64,000 nucleotides of DNA, taken from positions 38,604,547 to 38,668,546 of the forward strand of contig JAKCOZ010000008.1 in NCBI GenBank assembly GCA_022605955.1. Reading direction: 5' to 3'. The notes under the pieces were generated by a model. The model searched no databases. It saw only the letters and a program-made list of their open reading frames with translations, and was not told the DNA's origin. The DNA is from Rallus limicola (lineage: Eukaryota; Chordata; Aves; Gruiformes; Rallidae). Made by a program: the position numbers and the translations under genes. Positions 48,017-58,450 of the stretch are shown here, piece after piece; position 1 is the stretch's first letter, and each line of letters begins with the position of its first letter.

Positions 48017-49182
48017 CAATAATTAAAGCTTTTAAAAAAACAAACCCTCCACCCCAAAACTGCAGCATAAATTAGAGCAAGTCCTCTGAATAAACCCACA
48101 AAATGGCAGAGAAACACAGGTGCTACAAGCAAAACCTTGCCAGTCTGAAACCACTCACTGCTTTTCACTTGTATTACACACTTGGGGGACATATTTTCTG
48201 CAATTCCTATTTGTAGGGCATCCATCACCTGCACTGAAGCCACCCAGTACAGGCCCACGTAGGCTCATACCTCACATCAAGTCCAGCACCGCTCTACCAG
48301 CGTGCTTCTCCACCAAGCCAGCATCCTACCACCTGGACCTTCGCAGCAATGTAAATTCCTAAAATTCTGCCCTCCAACATGTTAAAGAAAAAAAAAAACC
48401 CCATTGCCTCCCCAGTACAAAACTGAAGGAGGAGGAGAGAAAGAGGGACTCCAGGAATACTAAGGGCAAGGCCACAGCGTGAGCGGAGATGTTCTTCACT
48501 TCCCCAGCGTGGACAGAAATATCCCTGTTAGTGTAAATACAGCCTTAGTCAACAAATCCCTACGGAGATAAGTGTCACACGCTGACGTCAGGGCCAGAGC
48601 AACCTAACCGAAGTACAACCCTCATCTATTTTTAAACCCTCATTAAAGTATACGTCTTTAAAAAAAAAAAAAAAAAAAAGAAAATCAAAATCAACGCTCA
48701 CCTTTTAAAACAATCCCTTTAAAAACAGAACAAATAATCTGTGGAGCAGCAGAGCAGAGGGGAGATGTTTATTCCTCTCCGGTACTGCAGACGTAGGAGC
48801 GAAGCCATACCCGGCCCCGAAACCAGCTGCTCCGTTTGATGCGTCACGGCACGAGAAAGCAGGAGATAAGGGTTTGGGAAAGCACACGCATCAGATTGGC
48901 ACTACAGTCTGTATTGGAAATGTACCCAGACGGGTTAAAAATAACACCGGGACCGTTGGGAGCCATGCTGAAGGTCGCTTGCAGCAGAGCTGCTGGGTTT
49001 GGAGTAAGAGCTCCTGGCGCCACATGACTTGCTGTCGGGAGTGTTCCTGTGCCCAGAAAACACATCGCACAACCAGGTTCCCTTGGCCAAGAATTAAGGT
49101 CACGGAGTCTGGTCACAACCAACACAACAGTGCCACAGCAGAGGAGTCCAGCCCAACACCTACTCCATTTCAGCCAGCAGTG
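48017..49182. other. unique non-coding sequence with poly-A tract
   Basis: No gene recognised. A 20-base A run lies at 48660-48679. Confidence 0.5.
48660..48679 (+). repeat. poly-A tract (20 A)
   Basis: Uninterrupted A run without a recognisable retrocopy upstream. Confidence 0.85.
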
Positions 49183-49793
49183 TGCCCTGGGGGCTACAAG
49201 AAACAATGGGATCCTGGGGGCATCAGAAGGAGTGTGGGCAGCAGGTCACAGGAGGGGATCCTCCCCCTCTGCTCTGCCCTGCTCAGGCCCCACCTGCAGT
49301 GTTGTGTCCAGTGCTGGGCTCCCTGGGATCAAACAGACAGGGATCTCCTGGAGAGAGGCCAGAGGAGGCTACGGGGATGATTAAGGGCCTGGAGCATCTC
49401 CCCTATGAGGAAAGGCTGAGGGAGCTGGGGCTGTTCAGCCAGGAGATAAGAAGACTAAGGGGGGACCTGATTAATGTTTATAATTATCTTAAGGATGGGA
49501 TGCAGGGGGAATGGCCAGCCCCTTTTCAGTGTCTGTGGGGACAGGACAAGGGGCAATGGCTGCAAGTTGGAGCATAGGAAGTTCTACACCAACATGGGGA
49601 AGAACTTTTCCCCAGTGAGGGTGAGGGAGCCCTGGGCCAGGCTGCCCAGGGGGTGTGGAGTCTCCTTCTCTGGAGAGATCCCAGCCCCGTCTGGACACCA
49701 ACCTGTGCAATATGAGCTGGGGAGCTGCTTTGGCAGGGGGTTGGACCAAATGATCTCTCAAGGTCCCTTCCAACACCTATGATTTGTGATTGA
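49183..49793 (+). mobile_element. CR1 LINE fragment, about 610 bp
   Basis: The plus strand encodes [24 protein letters not shown] shadow and, in the coding frame, [20 protein letters not shown] and [20 protein letters not shown]. The end is GGTTGGACCAAATGATCTCT, TCCCTTCCAACACC, GATTTGTGATTGA. Close relative of 17886 and 23484. Confidence 0.94.
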
Positions 49794-51750
49794 CTTGTTT
49801 TCCCTTTTAAAATTAATTCCTCTGGCGGCTTCCATAGAAAATGTCAGCTCTGTCTACCAGCATGCTCCGGCCAACATTCCCGTTACGCATTTCCATGGTT
49901 TTTAAGCCCCATTTCCAGAGGTTTCAATAACACCAAGAGCCAGCGTGGCGCTGAAAGTGTTTAACTGGAGTGAGCCACAGAGCTCCCCAACCTTCCGGCC
50001 CTGCAGAGCGAGGATAGCATCGCTACCTTCAGAAAGGTGTCTTTGTGCACGAGCTGGCCCAGCATCCACAATAAATAACCGGAGGGGACGTTCCCCACAG
50101 TGACCCTGGCGACTCAGACTAGGCTCTGTTATAAGGAAGTGATTCCAACTTGGGATGCCCAACATTGCCTTCACTGCTCAAGGACTTCATTGGTGCAAGA
50201 GGCCTTGCTGCTTCCTTGCAGTTGTAAAGTTTACTATAAAACACTTCACAGGGGAGCAAAGAAAGCATCCTCAGTAGTTCAGGCTTCAATTTAGGGGAAC
50301 AGGCTCTATCATGGAGCAACATCCTTACTGGAGACCGCAGCCAGGATGGACAGGAGGGCAAGGCAGGCCATGCTAAGTTCCACTATAATCCATGCCACAA
50401 GTCAGTGCTTCCAGGTTGAGTCCAAAAACTCAGATCAGCATCAAGTTACCGGAGGGAACAACCAAACACCTTCTAACAGTCAAGTCTCTGCTTTTTCAGA
50501 GAATCCACTTTTCTTTCTTTGAAGAACACATGAGGAACACAGACAATTTTTTGCATTTTTCTCTCATCCAGCTGCCTTTCCTTAACGCTTCCCACCTTCG
50601 TACAAGCCATGCTCAGTAGGGACTCAGCATGGGATAAAGCATGAGAACTTGTTTCTCTAGGGTAACCGTAACTAAAGCGAAACTCAGGTCCTGAAGTCCC
50701 CTCTGTCCTTCTCCCTGGCAGTCCCAGGACAGTGCTCATTACCAAGGTTCCTCACCGCTTTTTACCTGGTAGCGGTCTCATTTTCAAAGGCCTGATCACC
50801 CACCCTCTGGCAACAGGCAGAGCACAAGCCCGAAACCCCTTGTGCCCCAAGATGAAGCCCATCCTGCTACTGCCTTTCCACAAACAGAACAATCCCACTA
50901 TCTGTTCTCTTCTAAGGGCAGCTCTCGCACAAACACTGACCACCTCACCACATGAGAAGCTCACATCCCTCCTCAGGGGAGCTCTGAGTCATTGCTTGGT
51001 GTCAATAAAGCTGAGCAGTCGTCATACAGAATGAACCCACGTCCTCTTTTCAGGTTGTCCTTGAAGGGAGAGGTAGTACAGACCGGCTGCTATTCCTCCT
51101 GGCCAGCGGCAAGTGTTCACGCTCCTCTCTAATCCTCGTTCTTTGCTGGGTTTTAAAGGAAGAAACTTGCTGTTTAAAAGGAACAAGAATCTTCAATTCA
51201 CCACCAAGGCTTCCTTCAGCTGGAATGTACAACTGATTTAAGGGCTTCTTGAAGTTATCTGTACCAAACAGACAAACGAAGATGCTGGCTTCATGAAAGA
51301 CTCCTGACTTACTATTCCTCACCGAGACACAGAAAGTAAAGGCCTGTTCAGCATCTGAGCCAAGCCACACAGCCACCACCCAGTAAAAAGCTGTCGGTGC
51401 AGAACAGAAAGATTTTTATTCAGTGGAACGTGAAAGCTTCATCACTAACAGTGAAGCGGCACGCTGAGGGGAGCCGTAAACCAGCGGTGCCGAACCAGCC
51501 TGTGGGATGTGGCTGGGTAGCCTGACACGGATCCCATCACCCTCCCACTCCCATGGAAAAACTGCATCTCCAGCCCCCATGGGCTCCTCCGGGCACAGAG
51601 CCCACCACCAAGGGACTGCCAGCTTCTGAGCCTAACCAGACAGGGCACTACAGAAAGGAGCAAATAAATCTCTTCAGCAGCAGCAACAAAAAGGAGATTA
51701 AAAACCACGTAGGAAAACTGAAGTCAGCTACCCCTGGGTGAGATCATGTG

Positions 51751-51761
51751 TATATAGATAG

Positions 51762-51793
<32 letters not shown>
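51751..51793 (+). repeat. TA/GATA microsatellite
   Basis: TATATAGATAGATATATACA is followed by a run of TA dinucleotides to 51793, about 43 bp. Confidence 0.9.
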
Positions 51794-52069
51794 GCCTTGA
51801 CTCAGGAAGATGCATGCGAAGAGGATGTTTATTGATGTCTCTCTCAACCAAGGGGTTGCCTTATTTAATGGAAGGCAGCAGAGATAAACCTCTTGGATAG
51901 ACCAGCAGTGGAGGGATCCATTTCCCCCGCAGAAGGAATCAATGATTATCCATTTTCCCTTTTATCCTCCTAGTCACCGGGTGAATTTGAGAAAACGAGC
52001 TAACCACAGCTCCCATCTGCTCCCCTCCCAGATGCTTCTTCAGCTAAAGGCTCCAGGGCCCAGCCTGCA

Positions 52070-52560
52070 CCGAGCCCGCCTCGGTAGGATTTGCTTGCAA
52101 AACTTAATCAAGCATGATAAGCAAGGCAGCATCCCCACGAATGCTAAATTTAGTGCGATGCTGCAGCTTGACCCTGTAACCTATAGAGCCGGACACGCAG
52201 AGGTGCTTTCCTGGGACTAAAGCCATTTTGTCCAGCTCGTTTTAAGAGGGAGATAAGCTGGTCTTGGGGTTGCACACAGACCTTAATTACCCGAAGGAAC
52301 GCAAGTAAGGAATAACAAAGTCTTTAAGCAAGAACCATGCTGAGAGCTCTCATGTCCCCTGCAGCACTTTCCCAACCCCCCCCACCACCCCCCCAAGAAA
52401 TAAAGCCGGGTGTTTGGGGCGGGGGAAGGAATACAAAGTACATTTACTGTAATGCTCGCAGATGAAAAACTGTAATTGCTCTGCCCTGACATCTGGTTTC
52501 TATTTCGCTGCCATTATATCAGATTACATAACAAACAGATGATGCACTGCAGCTACAGCC
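52070..52560. promoter_or_regulatory. candidate conserved non-coding region
   Basis: Two complex AT-rich stretches (about 52080-52240 and 52430-52560) flank a C-rich insert. They contain homeodomain-type cores and GATA-like words (CATGATAAGCAAGG; CCATTATATCAGATTACATA). The texture resembles vertebrate conserved enhancers; conservation is not testable here. Confidence 0.25.
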
Positions 52561-52624
52561 TTCTTCTGCGAGCCTTGCGCGGGTTCCGTGTTTACATTCT
52601 TGCTCAAAAATTTAAGCTATGCCC

Positions 52625-52642
52625 CACACACACACACACACA
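52625..52642 (+). repeat. (CA)9 microsatellite
   Basis: Nine perfect CA dinucleotides. Confidence 0.9.
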
Positions 52643-52711
52643 GAGGCGTGTTTGAAGCCGAGCGAGCAGTTTTGAAAGGAAAAAATAAGGCTGATCCGAG
52701 GGGAAGGGCGA

Positions 52712-52725
52712 GGGGGGGGGGGGGG
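52712..52725 (+). repeat. poly-G tract (14 G) in GC-rich context
   Basis: Fourteen G are followed by CGGCGGGGGG, a G-quadruplex-prone stretch. Confidence 0.8.
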
Positions 52726-53502
52726 CGGCGGGGGGCATGCACATGTTTAAATCCGCACAGAAAACTCTTCCATTTCCCAATCCAGTTTCAGAAATTGGAT
52801 CCACACATCCCAGCGCTCCGCAGCTGCGCGGGCAAAGTTTATATGAACAAGCCACAGGGAACACGCAAGTTTACACCCTAAGTGAAGCCGTGAGGCAAAG
52901 CGAGTGCCAAATTCAATGATACAACCCCCAAATTCCACCTTGCCCTGTCACCTCGCTGTTATCTAACGAAACGCAACCCCACAGCACTCCCGTTTCCTCT
53001 CCACCTTCTCATCTCCACCCACTGAAGTGTTTTCCATTTTTATTGTAGGCAATCGTGCTTTCAAGTCGCTTCTGCCGCGGCGGCGACGCGCGAGCTGGGG
53101 AGCACACAGCAAACATGAAGCTTTCAAAACAGCAGCCAGGCATGTGCTACGCCGACCTTTATAAACTTAATAAACACATTATAAACTTTCTTCTGAGTCA
53201 ACAGCACATCCTTCCTCCGCAGCAATTCAGGAAGTCATGCAGTTGGTACGGAGCTGATTCAGCTGAACACAGGTGATGTTCACGCGCTGGCGAGGGTTCA
53301 ATGCGACTTCACCGTGCGAAGCCTGTAGCGCCTGTTATCAGAGTGGATTACAGATATCCTTCCAGAGTGTGCCTGCACACGTGTCCTTCCTCCGCACTGC
53401 GAGGTGCAACAGCTCCATCCGAGTACGGTGCATTTCAGAAGCAGGTCCCGGTAGTAGTAATAATAATAAGGACTGTGCTGAGGCACCTGGTTTTAGGGGC
53501 CC

Positions 53503-53530
53503 GGGGGGTGGGGGGGGAAGGGGGCACCCA
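53503..53530 (+). repeat. G-rich tract, possible G-quadruplex
   Basis: GGGGCCCGGGGGGTGGGGGG and the following G runs lie just upstream of the propeller exon and mark the left edge of a GC-rich block (about 53490-53870). Confidence 0.6.
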
Positions 53531-53588
53531 TGCCCCCAGCAGGCTGTGGGTCAGCCCCATGACCCTTTGCCTGCTTACTGTCACCAAG

Positions 53589-53839
53589 TCTGCTCCGTCC
53601 GTGTGGACATCCGCTCCGGGGATCTGTACTGGCTGGCGTGTAACCGGAGGGACATCGGGGTGATCCAGGCACAGGACATGTCCCCACGCATCCTGCACCG
53701 GGCTCCTGGCCCCATCCAGCACCTCTTCTTGGACTGGGAGCGGGGTGCTCTGTACTGGCTGTCCCCAGGGCAGCCCCTGCAGCAGCTGAGCCTGACTGGG
53801 GGCACGCCACAGGACGCCTGGAACGAGACGTGGCCTGGA
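53589..53839 (+). CDS. single exon-like fragment: YWTD beta-propeller, ROS/sevenless-receptor-like
   Basis: An open plus-strand frame encodes two consecutive propeller blades: RSGDLYWLACNRRDIGVIQA and, exactly 42 residues later, FLDWERGALYWLSPGQPLQQ followed by LSLTGG. The LYWL-to-LYWL spacing matches the ~42-residue blade of YWTD/LDLR class B propellers. The FLDW..G.LYWL layout is closest, from memory, to the extracellular propellers of ROS1/sevenless-type receptor tyrosine kinases. A plausible acceptor AG lies at 53587-53588 after a pyrimidine-rich TGCCTGCTTACTGTCACCAAG-like stretch, giving a phase 1 intron. The 3' side has only weak GT donors (53830, 53840), and a minus-strand CR1 starts about 30 bp later. 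No kinase, fibronectin III or further propeller exon is seen elsewhere. It may be a live exon of a gene extending outside the window or a captured relic. Identity as a propeller is fairly firm; gene assignment is not. Confidence 0.45.
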
Positions 53840-53869
53840 GTTACAGCCACATACAATATGATCTTGGAA

Positions 53870-54360
53870 TCCCTGAATCACAAAATCGTGGGGATTGGAA
53901 GGGGCCTCCAGAGTACGTTGAGTCCAACCCCCTGCCAAAGCAGGGTCCCTAGGACAGGTCGCACAGGTCAGGGTCCAGACGGGGCTGGAATCTCTCCAGA
54001 AAAGGAGACTCCACACCCCCCTGTGTACCAGTCCAAGGACTCCCTCAACAGGAAGAAGTTCTTCCCCAGACTGGGGGTGAACTCCCTGTGCTCCAACTTG
54101 AGGCCATCGCCCCTTGTCCTGTCCCCACAGACACTGAGCAGAGGCTGCCCATGTCCCCTGTGTCCCACCCTTCAGCTCTTGATCCCCATTGATCAGATGC
54201 CCTCTCAGCCATCTTCTCTCCAGGCTGAACAGCCCCAGTTCACTCAGCCTTTCCTCGTAGGGGAGATGGCTTCAGGCCTTTAACCATCTCTGTGGCCTCC
54301 GCTGGACTCTCTCCAGGAGATCCCTGGCTTTTTTTTTGTGCCAGGGAGCCCAGAACTGGA
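53870..54360 (-). mobile_element. CR1 LINE fragment, about 490 bp
   Basis: The inverted tail CTGAATCACAAAATCGTGGG precedes GGAAGGGGCCTCCAGAG and GAGTCCAACCCCCTGCCAAA. The minus strand shows DRTRGDGLKLEHREFTPSLG and the CGVSFSGEIPAPSGP stretch typical of the 17886/23484/49183 group. It sits directly downstream of the propeller exon in antisense. Confidence 0.93.
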
Positions 54361-56637
54361 AGCTTCAAAACCATCTGCTCAAACATGCAATTTTATCCCA
54401 CGTCCCCAGTTACCAGTTCAAATTAATCCCTCCACCACAAAACACCATGCACAGGAATGAACGTGCCGAAAGTTGTACAGCTTGTGAAAATCCTCTGCTT
54501 CTCTCTACAGGATGCTCAAGTTTTATCTGGAACAATCTGGCATCATTTACAAATCCCATATTGACAGGCACATCCACAGAACACTTTCTGGAGGCCGAAA
54601 ACACAGCGAGTGACCCCAAAGCACAAGTCACCCCCATACTCCGTGCTGCGCGTCTGATGGGTCAGCCTGGCCTTCCTTCCCCGCACCTTTGGCACGCGTT
54701 TGCGTCCCCCAAAACGCAGGTAGAGCGTTGGGGCTGGCAAGAACATCCAGGTTCTCACAATGGCAAGCACTGTGCACTCAACCTAATCTAATCCATTATT
54801 GTGCTCATCCTGGGTTCCCTTTTTTGTTCCTTAGCAGTCTTACACCCCTACCACTTGCAGCCAGGACTAGATATGCCTTCAGTCTCCTTGCTACAACACT
54901 CACCTTTGGTAAAGGCTCGTTCCAACAGGGACATTTCCATTCTGACCCACAGCAACCTCATTGCCACAAGTTAAGTTTTAAAAGAACAAAGAACACAAGA
55001 CCCTGCTCCGTATGCGAAGGATAAAGAGGTGCAGTAACCACCGATACAATGTGTGGGTGCAAACTGTGTCCTGTAGGGGACCAGCAGGTCTTAGGTGGAG
55101 AAAAGGAGGCCAAGCGCGTAGACATGTACTGCTATCACACCGCCTTGACCCGTGCATCCCGCTGCACAACAGCCTACCAGGGCTACCCATCCCTTCCCCC
55201 TGCGCAAGCAAAGCCTCCGGCAACTACACAGGCTGTGCATCCCTTCGATACCTCAAGTTTCCAGGGAATAACGTCGCAAGCAACTCCTCCTTCACACACC
55301 CTCCTAAAAGGGGTTCAAGAAAACCCAGCGACCGCCCCCACTGTGCACTCGTGTGGGGCCAGGCACGCAGGCATTGAACACTGCTGTTAGAAGAAGCAGA
55401 ACAAACCCTGTGTTTCATCACCAGAACTGGCAAAGGCTTTCTAAAAGGACCCTGGACTCTGTCTCTACCAAAAGCAGCTTGCAGTGTCCAGAGGCCCCAG
55501 GAGCCGACAGGTAGCCTCGATGTCTGAGCCACGCTGCCCAGAGTGGGTACAAGATCCCCATGCTTTGTTTGGGAAACACCTGCCAGGGCTCCCTGTGGAC
55601 CGGACCTCTCTGAGTAGGTGGTTAGTGACATTTAAGTTGGAGCCAAATAGGAAAATAATAAAAGCACCAACGGATATCAACCTTAACGCTTTCTGATTTC
55701 CAAAGGGCAGTTATTGGCTTTCCTTCCCCACCTTATTCTTACATAAATCCATGTACATTTACCTTCCATGGTGTGTAGGTGATAGCAGAAATGCCGAAGC
55801 TGTTAGTCACAGGCACACAAGTGGAAAAATACTCCAAAATACCTTCACTTTCAAGTGCCCTGTCCCCCAGGCACCGCAAGTATCTACTGCCAGTGCTGGC
55901 AGGCACGAAGGCAAAAAGGCTATTTTGCTGGTAAAAGAGAATCACTTTCTGGCCATGTCATCAAAAGTTCATCATCGAACAGCAAGCAAGCAATTAATAG
56001 TATTAATCTTAGAACAAAAAGACAGTACGAGGGGTACTCAGCTTCTGACTGTGAGAAGCCTCTCTCCCCTCTGAATGCTTCCATGCCTGACCAGGTTCTT
56101 AGCGAGCTGAGGAGGAAGCACTTGAAGAAGCAGCTTAAGGGAAAAGAGAATGGAAAGGGGGAAAAAAAACCCCAACAAAGCAGGGAGAAAAACAACAAAA
56201 ACTGCAATGCCCTCCCATTAGAAAACACCAGGCACGAAGATATTTAATGTGTCCTGAGAAAGCTCCATGAAAACAAGGCAGAGACGCATAGGCTCAGAAG
56301 AAAATAGCAAGGAACAGAGGCACAGCCACCCCAGTCCACAGCCCCAGTGCCCTTTGGGACAAGTCCATGAAGGACAGCAGCTCCTTGCACTGGCATGTAG
56401 CTTATACCTACCCCCTCTTTCCTGCTCCTCTCAAAGCATCAAAATTATGTATAATTTATACTTGCATTACACCTTCAGAAGACGTTTAGGTGTCCATCTA
56501 TTAAAACGCATCTGGGCTGCGTTACATGCCCGAAGCAATTTAGCTGCAACAGCTTCCTTACAAACCTGAGAGACCCCAGCCTGCTGGGTTGGGGTTTTTT
56601 TTGGTAACTTGGCCAGGCAAAATTTGCAAATTGGAGT

Positions 56638-56661
56638 AAAAAAAAAAAAAAAAAAAAAAAA
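56638..56661 (+). repeat. poly-A tract (24 A)
   Basis: Uninterrupted A run. The sequence to its left (TTTGCAAATTGGAGT) is not a recognised retrocopy. Confidence 0.9.
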
Positions 56662-57639
56662 TCATCTGTCACGGGACTAGGAAAAAGTTAACAAGCAGCT
56701 CCTAACACCCTGCGTCAGCAAGGAGAGCTGCACCCACACCAGCCGCTCTTCCAACCGCAAACCCCACGAAACACTCACACAGAAGGTGAAATCCACACAG
56801 AGCACTCCCAGGAAGAAGCTGACACATTGGCAGGAGGGCAACCACCCGCTAGCCAAGAGGAGAAAGGGCTTCTTCACATCTCGGCGTGGATAAACTAACA
56901 GTCAGTGTGCCTCACTACAGTTATCCTCCAGCTCAACTCTTGCTTGCAGCAGCGTAACTCCCTCCCCGGCAGAGACAGTAGGTCCATCATCTCCCAGCCC
57001 ATGCTGAGGAGATGTTTATAGCCGGGGAAGAGGTTCGAAGCAGTGGACTGTTCTTTGCATACCTCCTCCTGCTGATGGGAAGGGGGATGGGATGAAGAGG
57101 CAGTAAAAGGGTCCACTCCAAAAAAAAAAAAACAAACAACAAAACAACAAAAAAATCACAGTCCTATGTCACGACTTCTCAAGAGCAGAGCAGTGAGCTC
57201 TGAGGGGAGGGTGGAGGATGCAGAGAGCACCTCAGTTTTACATTCCCCAACGTTTTCATTGAAAGCAGCATAGCACGGTATGAGAAAAGGGGGCTGCATG
57301 CTCCGAGCTTCTCACAGGCCAAGATGAAAACACTGTTTCTCCAGCACCAAAATCTTAAGTGCTTATTCATTCCCGCTTGTCATCTGTAAGCAAACTACTC
57401 CTCCATTCATTACGGGCTGGCAGAATGCAAAGGCGTAGCACAGAAGCCTTCGCTTTTACTATTATAAATGATGCTATTTTTGCCTTGAAGCCTCCAGTAT
57501 CACAAATCACATATCCTTCACAGGCATCACCCCCAGCTCCCTCCACTCCGCTATTGTCTCTGCCAGAGCTGTGGGTGTTTTCCTCCCATAGCATTACCTG
57601 CCGAGAACAACCGGAGCCAGTTGTGACATCTGGCTGCTC

Positions 57640-57790
57640 TGCTACTGAGCCGCAGCCGCGCGGCACCGAGTCGCGCGTGTGAGGCTGTGTACAACCGCTT
57701 CCTTATTAGACAGTCCCATTAATAAAGGGTTGTGCGCGGCAGTTGCAATGACTGTCCAATGGGTGCTTAACTATCCTCCCCCCCACCCCA
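57640..57790. promoter_or_regulatory. candidate conserved non-coding element
   Basis: CpG-containing sequence (CACCGAGTCGCGCGTGTGAG) is followed by AT-rich complex sequence (CCATTAATAAAGGGTTGTGC) and an ATTGG box on the minus strand. Mixed CpG and homeodomain-type words suggest a regulatory element; unproven. Confidence 0.25.
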
Positions 57791-58199
57791 GCTTTCAGCC
57801 TTAACATCACCCAGAACACCACACTGCCACAGCCGCTCGCTGTCAGACAGCACCAGGCAGCCGAAACCTCGGCACACAGCGCGTTTTCTGCCCTCTCATC
57901 TGTTTCCACCAGCAGTAAGTTTTCACTTCTGCTCCAACGCCAGACAAAACATCTTTAAGCTGCCAGCGTGCTTCTCCGCTGGCACAGCCAAGGGCGCTCC
58001 GCAAAGGTCAACGGCTTGAAGAATCTGCGCAACGTAGCAAAGCCCTGCAAGCATGTGATGCCTGGAATGACGGATCGATCCATAATTAGATGTTTCAGGG
58101 TTTTGTTATCCTGGAAAGAGGTTCACAGCACCATTTCAAGAGTCCAAGAGCAGGGGAAAAGAAAAAACCCAAAACACAAGCCACCACACCCACACTGAG

Positions 58200-58450
58200 A
58201 GATTTGTTTTCTCCGCATTGAAAATAAAAGGGCTGGAGCTGAAATTACCCTTTGGAGAGCAGCGACAAGGCGGGCAGCCCAGCATCCCCCAGCAGAGGCA
58301 GGGCTGGAGCCTCACAGCTCAGACACCTCTGGCCACATCTAACATCACGCTACATGGAAGCGCCAAAACAGAAATTACCTAATTAAAGGAATCAGCGAGC
58401 TACCAGTGAAAGCGTCCGGTGAGCTCTGCTAGTTTTAATTTGGGAGGAGG
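58200..58450. promoter_or_regulatory. candidate conserved non-coding element
   Basis: Complex sequence with repeated AATTACC words (GAAATTACCCTTTGG near 58240; AGAAATTACCTAATTAAAGG near 58372) and a TTTTAATTTGGG end. The repeated ~9-base AAATTACC motif about 130 bp apart is compatible with a shared binding site. Confidence 0.25.

Larger units (their letters stand above)
49794..53495. other. unique non-coding sequence with candidate conserved blocks
   Basis: No gene recognised. It contains microsatellites (TA at 51751-51793, CA at 52625-52642, G run at 52712-52725) and AT-rich complex sequence at 52070-52560 that looks like conserved non-coding DNA. Open frames are at most about 110 codons. 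Confidence 0.5.

Noticed and set aside
53273..54283. 336-codon open frame as one protein
   Set aside because: Only the middle (53589-53839) shows a protein-family signature. The first part is unique sequence without similarity I recognise and the last part is the antisense of a CR1 copy.
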